From Lachnospiraceae bacterium (GTDB taxonomy: Bacteria; Bacillota; Clostridia; Lachnospirales; Lachnospiraceae): a DNA stretch of 64,000 bases. The notes beneath the pieces were generated by a model. That model saw nothing but the letters and a program-made list of their open reading frames with translations, did not search any database and was not told the origin of the DNA. The DNA lies in the NCBI GenBank assembly GCA_030524705.1, contig JAUNGD010000006.1:35031-99030 (forward strand). The letters run 5' to 3'. Both the position numbers and the translations under genes were made by a program. Below, in pieces: positions 52,614 through 64,000 of this stretch (position 1 is its first letter; every line of letters begins with the position of its first letter).

Positions 52614-53993
52614 CTATTCTCCCACGATGTTCTGCAGCCATACGCCCTTTTTCACCAGAATAAACCCGATGACGCATTTTATGATGTCCAGAGACTGGCA
52701 CAGGATATAGGTCGTAAGAATCGGAAAACCGGAGTACCGGCTCAGGAAAAAGGCAGCCGGAATACTGCACGCCCACACAAAGCCCGAATCAAAGAAAAAC
52801 GTGATAACCGTCTTTCCCCCGGAACGCAGCGTAAAATATGCCGCATGGAGAAATGCCTGCACCGGCATAAAACATGCGCCGATCATGATAAATTTCGCCG
52901 CCAGAGACCGTACCTCCTCCGAGGTGTTGTAGATTTTCGGGAAGACCGGGGCCAGAAGCATCAAAAGCGCACCGATCAAAAGGCAGCTTGACACGGAAAA
53001 GAAAATCAGCTTGCGGTCCGTATCCTTCGCCTCCTCCATTTTTCCGGCTCCCAAAAGCTGACCGATAATAATAGAAAGAGCGCTTCCCATGGCGATCCAG
53101 ATGACATTGCAGACATTCGATATCGTCGTGGAAATATTCAGGCCCGCAATCACCACTAGGCCATAGGTCGAATAGCACTGCGTCAGCGTCGCCATTCCCA
53201 TGGACCACAAAAATTCATTGACCATCAGCGGAGAACCCTTGACCAATATCCTTTTCACAAGGCTGAAAGGAACCCGAAGGCTGCGGAAGGCCCCCTGGAT
53301 AAACACGAGCTTCTGCGCCCTGCGGTGGGTCCAGATCATAATCATGCCGCACTCAACGAAGCGTGACACCACCGTTGCGATCGCCGCACCGGAAACTCCG
53401 AGACGCGGCGCACCAAATTTACCGAAAATCAGTATGTAATTCAGCGCCGTATTTGTGATAACGGCCGCCACCCCCGCCCGCATCGGGGCCACAGTCTCTC
53501 CCATCTCCCGCAGGGTACTGGCATATATCTGCGCAAAGGCGTACGGAACCATACCGACCAGCATAAGCCGGAGGTACCTGACTCCATACTGCAAAGTGGC
53601 ATCCACGCTTCCGATGCCGTCGCTGTCATGCAGGTACAGAGAAATCAGCGCATCTCCCTTAAAATACATCAGCAAAATACCCATCAGTGTGAGCAAGCTC
53701 AAGGACACCACCTTAAACCGAAACGTATCCCGCAGCCCTTCCATATTTCTGCTGCCATAAAACTGGGCGCCGAAAATGCCTGCGCCCGATACCATACCGA
53801 ATATGCTGATATTAAAAACGAACAAAAGCTGGTTTGCCACGGCAACGCCGGACATTTGCTCCGTACCGACCCTGCCGATCATAATGTTATCCAGCATGGC
53901 TACAAAGTTGGTGATCCCATTCTGCACCATAATCGGCACTGCGATGGAAAGCACCATCATATAAAATTTTTTATCTCCGATAAATCGTTTCAT
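52614..53993 (-). CDS. MATE family efflux transporter
   Basis: A 459-aa protein with 12 spans. VPIMVQNGITNFVAMLDNIMIGRVGTEQMSGVAVANQLLFVFNISIFGMVSGAGIFGAQFYG is the family start. It exports cationic compounds with a sodium or proton gradient. The ATG at 53993 follows AGGAGG; a frame from 54038 adds 15 residues without a ribosome site. Substrate unknown. Confidence 0.92.
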   Translation of the reverse strand: MKRFIGDKKFYMMVLSIAVPIMVQNGITNFVAMLDNIMIGRVGTEQMSGVAVANQLLFVFNISIFGMVSGAGIFGAQFYGSRNMEGLRDTFRFKVVSLSLLTLMGILLMYFKGDALISLYLHDSDGIGSVDATLQYGVRYLRLMLVGMVPYAFAQIYASTLREMGETVAPMRAGVAAVITNTALNYILIFGKFGAPRLGVSGAAIATVVSRFVECGMIMIWTHRRAQKLVFIQGAFRSLRVPFSLVKRILVKGSPLMVNEFLWSMGMATLTQCYSTYGLVVIAGLNISTTISNVCNVIWIAMGSALSIIIGQLLGAGKMEEAKDTDRKLIFFSVSSCLLIGALLMLLAPVFPKIYNTSEEVRSLAAKFIMIGACFMPVQAFLHAAYFTLRSGGKTVITFFFDSGFVWACSIPAAFFLSRYSGFPILTTYILCQSLDIIKCVIGFILVKKGVWLQNIVGE

Positions 53994-54043
53994 ACTTCCT
54001 CCTAAATAAGGGCCGAATACCGGAGATATTGATTGCATGCGGA

Positions 54044-55573
54044 TTATTTTCCGGTATCCCGCCAGTGTATGATAAATACACCTGTCCCATTTTTCTCATT
54101 TAATGTAAAACGCGCGGTAAGCTTATACTCGGGATGCGCCCCCAGCATATCCGAAACCAGCCCCGGCTCCGAAGCGTAAAGGATCATTACGCCGTCCCTT
54201 TTCAGATGGCCGCCAGCCTTCTGAAAGAACTTCCGGTAAAGCTGCCGGATCTGCTCTCTGTCCTTCCCGGCCGTCACCTGCGGCATATCCGTTATAATCT
54301 CATCAAACAGATACGTATGCTCAAACTCAAAAAAGTCTTTATTAATGTAATAAATCTGCTCTCCCGCCCTGACGGTATTATCCCGGGCCTTGTCAATGGC
54401 CTCGCCGTATATGTCGATTCCGTACATAGTCCCGGCCCGAACCGCACGATGACGCTCGATCAGCATTGTCCCCACGCCGCAGAAGGGGTCAAGGATCTGC
54501 GCTCCCTCCTTCAGATACGGTCTTGCCAGCTCCGCAGTCAGCGCTGCATTCACCGGAGCGATGGAGGAAGCGATAAACTGTTTGCGGTAGGAAAAACGCT
54601 TCTGCGGAATCGTAAACAGCTTTACCATAGGTACATACGTGCCATCCTTCCGCTCCAGAAGACGAATCTCCAGCTCATATTCCGTCACGGAATTCACTAG
54701 GCCCCCGTCAGACGCCCGTTCAATGGCCTCCGCGATCCTGCGGATACACGCTCCTTTTTTCTCAGGCGAGATCCGTCCCTTCAGCTCAATACGGAACAAA
54801 AACGGTTCCTGGCCCTGATGAAGCTCTCGAGCCGGAGACAGTTTCTGCCCCTGATGCAGCTCCCGGGCCAGAGACAGTACTGCCGGGGCCAGCTCCCTTC
54901 CGTTCTTTGCAGGCTGGTCAAGCGCCAGGGAGCTTAACTCCAGCGGAAACAGCAATTCGCTGTAGGTACGGATCGGCAGAACATCCTCCACCGCCGCCCC
55001 CTTCACCCGGACGCCGCCTGCCAGCATAGTGATCCGGCCGCCCGGAAGCTGCCGGGCTGTCGCTTCCCGCTGACAGCGGTTGGTCACCAGGATCATATCT
55101 TTTTTTGCAGAGTAGCCCGTAAATCTGTGGGGCTGCCTTTTTTCATATTTCATCACCATGGCCTGCAGCACACGCATTTCCTCTGATACATGCTTCTGCT
55201 CCTCCACACTGACCTCCATCTTCCGAAGCTGATCCAGCCTCTTTTTCAACGCATCCACCACTGGGCGGTATTCCAGCCTTGAAATCGCCTTCAGATAATC
55301 TGCCCGTACATACAAAGTATCTTCTTTTTTGTAAGCGTCAAAAAGAACCGGAAGTAAATCTTCCGATTCCATTTCACCGAGTATCAACGCAGCATTTTTA
55401 CGGACCTTGGGGTCTTCATCCTGAAGCAGCGAACTCAGCAGTGTAAAATCTCCTCCCAGGAGACTGGCCAGCGCCCGCCTGTTCTTTTCATCCTTCAGCT
55501 CCCGGCGCAGAGCAATCAGATTCGCTCTGGTCTGCACACTGTTTTCAATATTCTGATAATATTCTTTAATCAT
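54044..55573 (-). CDS. HEAT-repeat / RNA methyltransferase (UPF0020-like) fusion
   Basis: A 509-aa protein. Residues 1-120 are HEAT-like helices (LLQDEDPKVRKNAALILGEMESEDLLPVLFDAYKKEDTLYVRADYLKAISRL). The rest has a THUMP-like middle (about 150-320) and a Rossmann methyltransferase (from about 360, GAQILDPFCGVGTMLIERHRAV, GIDIYGEAIDKARDN). The motif IV region reads TDMPQVTAG, not the usual (D/N)PP(Y/W). Tandem ARELHQGQ repeats occur near 245-265 (36-nt unit). The ATG at 55573 follows GGGAGAG. Target RNA unknown. Confidence 0.75.
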   Translation of the reverse strand: MIKEYYQNIENSVQTRANLIALRRELKDEKNRRALASLLGGDFTLLSSLLQDEDPKVRKNAALILGEMESEDLLPVLFDAYKKEDTLYVRADYLKAISRLEYRPVVDALKKRLDQLRKMEVSVEEQKHVSEEMRVLQAMVMKYEKRQPHRFTGYSAKKDMILVTNRCQREATARQLPGGRITMLAGGVRVKGAAVEDVLPIRTYSELLFPLELSSLALDQPAKNGRELAPAVLSLARELHQGQKLSPARELHQGQEPFLFRIELKGRISPEKKGACIRRIAEAIERASDGGLVNSVTEYELEIRLLERKDGTYVPMVKLFTIPQKRFSYRKQFIASSIAPVNAALTAELARPYLKEGAQILDPFCGVGTMLIERHRAVRAGTMYGIDIYGEAIDKARDNTVRAGEQIYYINKDFFEFEHTYLFDEIITDMPQVTAGKDREQIRQLYRKFFQKAGGHLKRDGVMILYASEPGLVSDMLGAHPEYKLTARFTLNEKNGTGVFIIHWRDTGK

Positions 55574-55586
55574 ATCTCTCCCTGTA

Positions 55587-56321
55587 TTACTCTGCCGCCT
55601 CACGGCATTCTTCTATGTAATTCATGACATCATCACGAAACTTTTCCCACTTATCCTCATGCTCCACATAATAGAGCGGGCACTCTTTTCCAGTCACGTC
55701 ATAATGACGGATGATGTTCTCGCGTTTCAGTCCGTATTCCGCCACCAGATAAGCCGTCAAATGAACACAGGACTCATAGGTCTCTTCCGTGAAACGCCCT
55801 GAATCATCCAGATGACAGTTTTCAATCGAAATAGAAAGATGATTCATTGAATTGGATGCGTATGCGATTTCTCCCGGCGGCACGCATTCAATGATCTCTC
55901 CCTCAATCCCCACCACAAAATTTGCGCTCATGGACACATTCTGCAAATCCTTCAGGCTCTCAAAATAATCGTGATTCTGCTGGGCCGTTGTCTTGGGATT
56001 GCCCAGGTAATGGATCACGACATTCTCCACAGCATCGACCTTGTCCCCCGGTCTGGAATATTCATTGATCGTCAGAAGCTGTTCGTCAATGTCCGGCCTC
56101 GGTACCGGATTCTTTGGTTTTTCTGTCTCCGCTTCCGTCTCCTCGATGGCTTCCAGCTTTACAGAGGCACTCTCATTCAACAGTGCGTCCACATCCGTAT
56201 CATCCTTCGGTATCATCCGAAGCAAAAGCCAGATGGCCACAACCGTCAATATAATCGTGAATATCCATATTAAAATGTGATCCCATCTGATTCGCCTTTT
56301 CCGTCTTCCATTGTTTCTCAT
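55587..56321 (-). CDS. Membrane-anchored N-acetylmuramoyl-L-alanine amidase
   Basis: A 244-aa amidase_2-type protein. A basic start and one span (residues 12-36) anchor it outside, followed by an acidic linker rich in Glu and Pro. The domain has VVIHYLGNPKTTAQQNHDYFESL (zinc His), SANFVVGIEGEIIECVPPGEIAYASNS and IIRHYDVTGKECPLYYV (zinc His, with C/P). It trims peptidoglycan. It is followed 13 nt later by the HEAT-methyltransferase gene. Confidence 0.9.
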   Translation of the reverse strand: MRNNGRRKRRIRWDHILIWIFTIILTVVAIWLLLRMIPKDDTDVDALLNESASVKLEAIEETEAETEKPKNPVPRPDIDEQLLTINEYSRPGDKVDAVENVVIHYLGNPKTTAQQNHDYFESLKDLQNVSMSANFVVGIEGEIIECVPPGEIAYASNSMNHLSISIENCHLDDSGRFTEETYESCVHLTAYLVAEYGLKRENIIRHYDVTGKECPLYYVEHEDKWEKFRDDVMNYIEECREAAE

Positions 56322-56427
56322 AACAACCTCGATTAAGTAAATTTATTCACGGACTTTAGTATACAACATTTTTCTTCGTCGTGCATCCTTTTTTTCCATA
56401 TTACAGCGCAAAAGTATATTTTTATCC

Positions 56428-56466
56428 GCAAAAACGGCCCGGATATCCAGTAAATATCCAGGCCGT
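56428..56466 (-). terminator. Terminator of guaB
   Basis: On the minus strand ACGGCCTGGATAT (56466-56454) pairs with ATATCCGGGCCGT (56446-56434, one mismatch), followed by TTTTGCG. It lies 64 nt after the guaB stop, ahead of the amidase. Confidence 0.8.
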
Positions 56467-56530
56467 ATACCGTTTATCTTGTAATATTACACTGCAAAGC
56501 TTTCAGCGAAAAGAAAAATCTCTCTGGCCT

Positions 56531-58070
<1,540 letters not shown>

Positions 58071-58098
58071 CCATTGATTCGAAGATTTTATATCAGAA

Positions 58099-58605
58099 TT
58101 ATATCAGATTCACCTTTCTCGGATTGATCCGGCGGATATCGCTGACAATGACATCATCCAGCTCCACTTTGATAATTTCTCTTCCCTTTTCTTGATTCAG
58201 AACCAGCGTATAGCTCTTCTCCTGCGGTCTCCCGGAGGTAAAATCCTTCACCTTTACACCCTGGCCGTTCAGGTAGCTGTCCAGTGCGTGGGAATTTGAC
58301 GGAGCCAGGATCTCAAGCTCCTGCATGTCATATCCGGCAACTCTCTTTCTCTTCTGCTTGGAATAGATCGCATCAATATCCAGCTCTCCGTTTACGTAGA
58401 GATATTCGTACTCTACCTCCAGCTTGGGAATCACAAACACCCACAATACTGCTCCCAACGCAATCGCAGCCAAAAGCAGCAGCGGTGTGATCAGAACTCC
58501 GGCAACTGCACACAGGGCCACAAGCGCCATCAGCACGACCCTGAGAATTTTGTTGGTCACCGGTGTCTCCCTTTGAATCAAAATCTCCCGGTATAAATCA
58601 CTCAT
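58099..58605 (-). CDS. DUF6106-like membrane protein
   Basis: A 168-aa protein with two hydrophobic segments (about 20-40 and 42-60) and a C-terminal cytoplasmic or outer domain (LEVEYEYLYVNGELDIDAIYSKQKRKRVAGYDMQELEILAPSNSHALDSYLNG). It resembles the DUF6106 family seen in Clostridia; I am not certain of the number. The ATG at 58605 follows GGAGGATG. Function unknown. Confidence 0.7.
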   Translation of the reverse strand: MSDLYREILIQRETPVTNKILRVVLMALVALCAVAGVLITPLLLLAAIALGAVLWVFVIPKLEVEYEYLYVNGELDIDAIYSKQKRKRVAGYDMQELEILAPSNSHALDSYLNGQGVKVKDFTSGRPQEKSYTLVLNQEKGREIIKVELDDVIVSDIRRINPRKVNLI

Positions 58606-58670
58606 TTCTTCATCCTCCAATACATTTTTGAATCATCCAATGCTAAAAAGTTTAAGAAGATTTTAACACA

Positions 58671-58703
58671 AATGAGGGTAAACGTCCATCGCCTACCCTC
58701 ATT
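58671..58703. terminator. Hairpin after groEL
   Basis: AATGAGGGTA (58671-58680) pairs perfectly with TACCCTCATT (58694-58703). Read on the minus strand the following T tract is poor (TGTGTTAA), so termination may be partial. Confidence 0.55.
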
Positions 58704-58745
58704 AATTTTATATATTATTTGTTTTAGAAATATGCCGGCTCTCTA

Positions 58746-60700
<1,955 letters not shown>

Positions 60701-60743
60701 ATTTAATTCCTCCTTAGATGGTGATCTTTTTCTCTTCTACTTA

Positions 60744-60770
60744 TTAGCACTCATCAAACTCGAGTGCTAA
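60744..60770. promoter_or_regulatory. CIRCE element (HrcA operator)
   Basis: TTAGCACTC-N9-GAGTGCTAA is a perfect match to CIRCE, the HrcA binding site. It lies between the promoter and groES. HrcA itself is not in the window. Confidence 0.97.
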
Positions 60771-60781
60771 CGAACAACCTT

Positions 60782-60810
60782 ATATTAGTTAAAATATGTA
60801 AATAATGCAA
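60782..60810 (-). promoter_or_regulatory. Promoter of groESL
   Basis: On the minus strand TTGCAT (60810-60805) and TAATAT (60787-60782) are 17 nt apart, directly upstream of the CIRCE element, which would cover the start site. Confidence 0.75.
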
Positions 60811-60901
60811 CTTCTATTACGACCGTATATTTTTATAAATTTAAATTATACTCACTTATTCTCATGTTTTCTCTTATTTTCTCATCTATTCTATTTTTAA
60901 A

Positions 60902-60930
60902 CAAAAATATGGCCTGCGCAGCCGCAGACC
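60902..60930 (-). terminator. Terminator-like hairpin between codY and groES
   Basis: On the minus strand GGTCTGCG (60930-60923) pairs with CGCAGGCC (60918-60911, with one wobble), then ATATTTTTGT. A second terminator after the codY one, which insulates groESL. The 322-base gap 60701-61022 holds these two hairpins, the groESL promoter and CIRCE. Confidence 0.6.
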
Positions 60931-60981
60931 AAAAGTATGGTTCATATCATCTCTATATACACTGTTTTCTTTTAATGAAAC

Positions 60982-61011
60982 AAAAAAGATGCCTGCCCGG
61001 CAGCAGACATC
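60982..61011 (-). terminator. Terminator of codY
   Basis: On the minus strand GATGTCTGC (61011-61003) pairs with GCAGGCATC (60996-60988) around TGCCGG, followed by six T. It lies 11 nt after the codY stop. Confidence 0.9.
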
Positions 61012-61022
61012 CTCATTGCATT

Positions 61023-61805
61023 TTACAGATTTCGGCTCTTCCGAATCTCTTTCAGTTCGTCAAATACCACATCGTTGAGTACTTTGATATACGTTCCCTT
61101 CATGCCGGATGACCTTGACTCGATCACTCCCGCACTCTCGAACTTCCGCAGCGCATTGACAATAACAGAGCGGGTGATTCCTACACGGTCAGCGATCTTG
61201 CTGGCAACCAGAATCCCCTCCGTACCATCCAGTTCATCAAAAATATGGATAATAGCTTCCATCTCCGAAAATGACAGTGTACTGATGGCAGATTTCACGA
61301 TCTGAACCTTCCGGTTCTCCTCCGCATTTTCTTCATTCACTGAGCGCATCATTTCAAGTCCTACTACGGTAGTACCATACTCGCTGAGTATAATATCGTC
61401 AATCTCGTACTGGGATTCATACTTATACATAAATACAGTGCCTAAACGTTCGCCGGCAATGTCGATAGGATTGATGATTGCCTGGTATTTTCTGATATTA
61501 TCTCCCTCAAATCCCAAGGTCTCAAGATTTACATTTTCTTTTGTAGAAAGAACTCCTAAAAGCCGTTCATTCAGCATCGGATCAATGAAACCGCCCACTC
61601 TGTCAACGATAAGCTCTTTAATCTCTTCAACACCGTCACACAATCCGACTCCCAGCACTTTTCCCTTCTTGCTGATCACCAGAATATTCGAATCTAATAT
61701 TCCTGTCAGTACACTGCAGATGTCGTTGAATACAACCTTGCTTGTGTTATTATTATGTAACAGCTGATTGATTTTTCTGGTCTTATCCAGTAGTTGAACA
61801 CTCAT
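61023..61805 (-). CDS. codY: GTP- and branched-chain amino acid-sensing repressor CodY
   Basis: A 260-aa global regulator. The N-terminal GAF domain (1-155) binds isoleucine and valine. The C-terminal winged helix contains ASKIADRVGITRSVIVNALRKFESAGVIESRSSGMKGTYIKVLN, nearly invariant in the family. The ATG at 61805 follows AAGGAGG. It represses amino-acid transport and synthesis genes when nutrients are rich; the Liv and amino-acid loci of this window are possible targets. It follows topA, as in related Clostridia. Confidence 0.97.
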   Translation of the reverse strand: MSVQLLDKTRKINQLLHNNNTSKVVFNDICSVLTGILDSNILVISKKGKVLGVGLCDGVEEIKELIVDRVGGFIDPMLNERLLGVLSTKENVNLETLGFEGDNIRKYQAIINPIDIAGERLGTVFMYKYESQYEIDDIILSEYGTTVVGLEMMRSVNEENAEENRKVQIVKSAISTLSFSEMEAIIHIFDELDGTEGILVASKIADRVGITRSVIVNALRKFESAGVIESRSSGMKGTYIKVLNDVVFDELKEIRKSRNL

Positions 61806-61849
61806 CACGGTCCTCCTTTACACACAATCATCCTATCTCGTTGTTCCTT

Positions 61850-61878
61850 ATAATAACACAGAATTTTCAGAAAATCAA
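61850..61878 (-). promoter_or_regulatory. codY promoter with overlapping CodY box
   Basis: On the minus strand TTGATT (61878-61873) and TATTAT (61855-61850) are 17 nt apart. AATTTTCAGAAAATC (61862-61876, plus strand) matches the CodY consensus AATTTTCWGAAAATT at 14 of 15 positions and covers most of the -35 box, which predicts autorepression. Confidence 0.8.
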
Positions 61879-61925
61879 CGTACTTTGTGTGTATTGGCGC
61901 ATATTTGTGGGAAATCCAAACTTAA

Positions 61926-63992
61926 TTACTTATCTTTCCCACAAATGTAACCGCATGTCTTATCCGCACATACAAGTTTGTTCCCTTTTTCCACCATATA
62001 TCCGCCGCACTGCGGACATTTCCCGGGGGCAGGCTTCTGCCAGGACATGAAATCACAGTCCGGATTGTTTTCACAGCCATAATATTTTCTTCCTTTTTTG
62101 GTTTTGCGGATCACTACGTCTTTGCCGCACTTCGGACACGAGATGCCGATCTTCTCCAGATATGGCTTTGTATTCCGACACTCCGGAAATCCGGGGCATG
62201 CCAGGAACTTTCCATGCGGACCGTATTTTATCACCATATTTCTTCCGCACTCTTCGCACACGACATCAGTAACCTCATCCTCAATCGTCACCTTCTCCAG
62301 GTTCTTCTCCGCTTCCTTTACCGCCTCGTCCAAGTCCGGATAAAAGTTTTCTACAACAGTTTTCCACTGTATACTTCCTTCTCCGATAGAATCGAGAAGT
62401 GATTCCATATTAGCTGTAAAGGTGACATCCACGATACTTGGAAATGCTTCCTTCATGATGGAATTCACGACCTCGCCGAGTTCTGTCATATACAGATTTT
62501 TATTTTCTTTCGCCACATAATGCCGCGCTATGATCGTCGTGATCGTCGGGGCATACGTACTGGGGCGTCCAATTCCCTGCTCTTCCAGAGCACGTACGAG
62601 GGAAGCCTCTGTATAATGTGCCGGGGGCTGGGTAAAGTGCTGCTTTGTCTCAATATCCTCCATCGTCAGCTTCATGCCCTGTTCCAGCTTTCCGGTGATC
62701 ACATTGTTCTCCTCTTTTGCATCCCCGCTCTCGGTATAAACGGAGCGGAAGCCCTCAAATACAACTCTGGAAGCAGCCACATTGAAACGGTACCCGGCGG
62801 CGCCTATATGCACAGATGTCGTCTCATATCTGGCCGGAGCCATCCTGCTGGCCGCAAAGCGCTTCCAGATCAGCTGATACAGCCGAAACAGATCCCTGCT
62901 CAGAGAATCTTTCACACTGAAGGGGGTTCTCGCAATATCGGTAGGGCGGATCGCCTCGTGAGCGTCTTGGATCTTTTTGTCACTTTTCAGGGCAGTATCT
63001 CCTTCTGAGACAAACTCCTCGCCATAATGTTCCCTGATATAGCTTCTGGCCGCCTGATCCGCCTCATCCGAGATACGGGTGGAATCAGTACGGAGATACG
63101 TGATCAAAGCCGTTGTCCCGCTCCCCTTCAGCTCAACCCCTTCATAAAGCTGCTGTGCCAGACGCATGGTCTTCTGCGTAGAAAAATTCAGGGCGTTCGC
63201 CGCTTCCTGCTGGAGTGTACTTGTCGTAAATGGAAGCGGGGCTTTCTTGGTTCTCTCACCCCTGCGAACCTCTTCCACTTCAAACTCCGCACTCTTTATT
63301 GCCTCCTGAATGGCATCCGCCTGTTCTTTGGAGGAAATGATCATCTTTTTATCTTTGCCGTAGAATTTTGCAAGTAAAGGCTTTTTCTCACCCGGCGCCA
63401 TCAACCGCACGTCAAAACTCCAGTATTCCTCCGGGATAAATGCGTTGATCTCATCCTCCCGGTCTCCTATGATACGGAGCGCAACGGACTGTACACGTCC
63501 GGCACTCAGCCCCCGCTTCACCTTCTGCCAGAGCAGCGGGCTGATCTTATACCCCACCATGCGATCCAGAATACGTCTGGTCTGCTGTGCATCCACAAGA
63601 TCCATATCAATCGCCCTGGCATGTTTCAATGACTCTCTGACCGCACTCTTGGTAATCTCATTGAAGGTAATGCGCTTCTGTTTTTTGGGGTCCAGCTTCA
63701 ATGCCTCAGCCAGATGCCAGGAAATCGCCTCCCCTTCCCGGTCAGGGTCCGTTGCAAGATAAACTTTATCGGCCTTCTTCTCTGCCTTGCGCAGGGAGGC
63801 GAGAATATCTCCCTTTCCCCGAATCGTGATATATTTTGGTTCGTATCCGTGCTCCACATCAATGCCCATCTGACTTTTCGGCAGATCCCGGACATGTCCG
63901 TTCGAAGCAAGGACTTCATAATTCGAACCTAGAAATTTCTTAATTGTCTTCACTTTTGCAGGTGACTCTACGATCACCAGATATTTCGGCAT
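61926..63992 (-). CDS. topA: DNA topoisomerase I
   Basis: A 688-aa type IA topoisomerase. The Toprim domain (LVIVESPAKVKTIKKFLGSNYEVLASNGHVRDLP, LATDPDREGEAISWHL) is followed by the catalytic Tyr in TTALITYLRTDSTRIS (near residue 300). The C-terminus has three zinc ribbons (CEECGRNM..CPGFPEC, CPKCGKDV..CENNPDC, CPQCGGYM..CADKTC). It relaxes negative supercoils. The start at 63992 lies 8 bases from the window edge, so its ribosome site is cut off. Confidence 0.97.
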   Translation of the reverse strand: MPKYLVIVESPAKVKTIKKFLGSNYEVLASNGHVRDLPKSQMGIDVEHGYEPKYITIRGKGDILASLRKAEKKADKVYLATDPDREGEAISWHLAEALKLDPKKQKRITFNEITKSAVRESLKHARAIDMDLVDAQQTRRILDRMVGYKISPLLWQKVKRGLSAGRVQSVALRIIGDREDEINAFIPEEYWSFDVRLMAPGEKKPLLAKFYGKDKKMIISSKEQADAIQEAIKSAEFEVEEVRRGERTKKAPLPFTTSTLQQEAANALNFSTQKTMRLAQQLYEGVELKGSGTTALITYLRTDSTRISDEADQAARSYIREHYGEEFVSEGDTALKSDKKIQDAHEAIRPTDIARTPFSVKDSLSRDLFRLYQLIWKRFAASRMAPARYETTSVHIGAAGYRFNVAASRVVFEGFRSVYTESGDAKEENNVITGKLEQGMKLTMEDIETKQHFTQPPAHYTEASLVRALEEQGIGRPSTYAPTITTIIARHYVAKENKNLYMTELGEVVNSIMKEAFPSIVDVTFTANMESLLDSIGEGSIQWKTVVENFYPDLDEAVKEAEKNLEKVTIEDEVTDVVCEECGRNMVIKYGPHGKFLACPGFPECRNTKPYLEKIGISCPKCGKDVVIRKTKKGRKYYGCENNPDCDFMSWQKPAPGKCPQCGGYMVEKGNKLVCADKTCGYICGKDK

Positions 63993-64000
63993 AGCGGCTA

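Overview
The window looks like chromosomal DNA of a Gram-positive anaerobe of the class Clostridia, most likely family Lachnospiraceae. The signs are CodY next to topoisomerase I, groESL under a CIRCE element, the apt-rel-hemZ-hisS-aspS block, strong AGGAGG ribosome sites, many amino-acid ABC transporters and no respiratory genes. This placement is inferred from gene content and order. Nothing here names a species. There is no CRISPR array, rRNA or phage. One insertion sequence (IS1182 type) and one tRNA (Gly-GCC) are present.

Left part (1-13 kb): a tandem glycine riboswitch with its terminator faces left off the window. Next to it lies a LysR-type regulator broken by one extra A in an A7 run, and diverging from that a threonine aldolase followed by a complete Liv-type ABC transporter. 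A second complete Liv-type transporter, with a cytidylate-kinase-like gene as its last cistron, converges on the first.

13-18.9 kb: an operon for D-amino acid and 5-oxoproline metabolism. It holds a D-amino acid transaminase, the 5-oxoprolinase subunits PxpB, PxpC and PxpA, and the two domains of D-glutamate cyclase encoded as separate genes, followed by an Lrp/AsnC regulator. A strong promoter is followed at once by a strong terminator, which suggests attenuation. This is the most interesting module in the window.

18.9-30.3 kb: a sulfur amino-acid island, nearly all on the minus strand. It has a methionine ABC transporter, a cysteine-type ABC transporter, an M20 peptidase, a C39-like protease, a PatB/MalY C-S lyase, a cystathionine gamma-synthase/lyase and CysK. 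All four solute-binding proteins of the window lack a lipobox, and two share an acidic C-terminal tail.

30.5-47.5 kb: a DUF1294 membrane protein with duplicated outer modules; the block apt-rel-MBL hydrolase-hemZ-HD-GYP-hisS-aspS; a lone HAAS/DUF1700 protein; a CstA-family permease with an unknown partner gene; an LCP protein; a Na/Pi cotransporter; a BFD-like ferredoxin; and tRNA-Gly.

47.6-64 kb: fructose-bisphosphate aldolase with an IS1182-family element just behind it, then a nitroreductase-like protein, a DUF554 protein, a MATE exporter, a HEAT-repeat/methyltransferase fusion, a membrane-anchored amidase, guaB, a DUF6106-like protein, groEL/groES, codY with a near-consensus CodY box in its own promoter, and topA.
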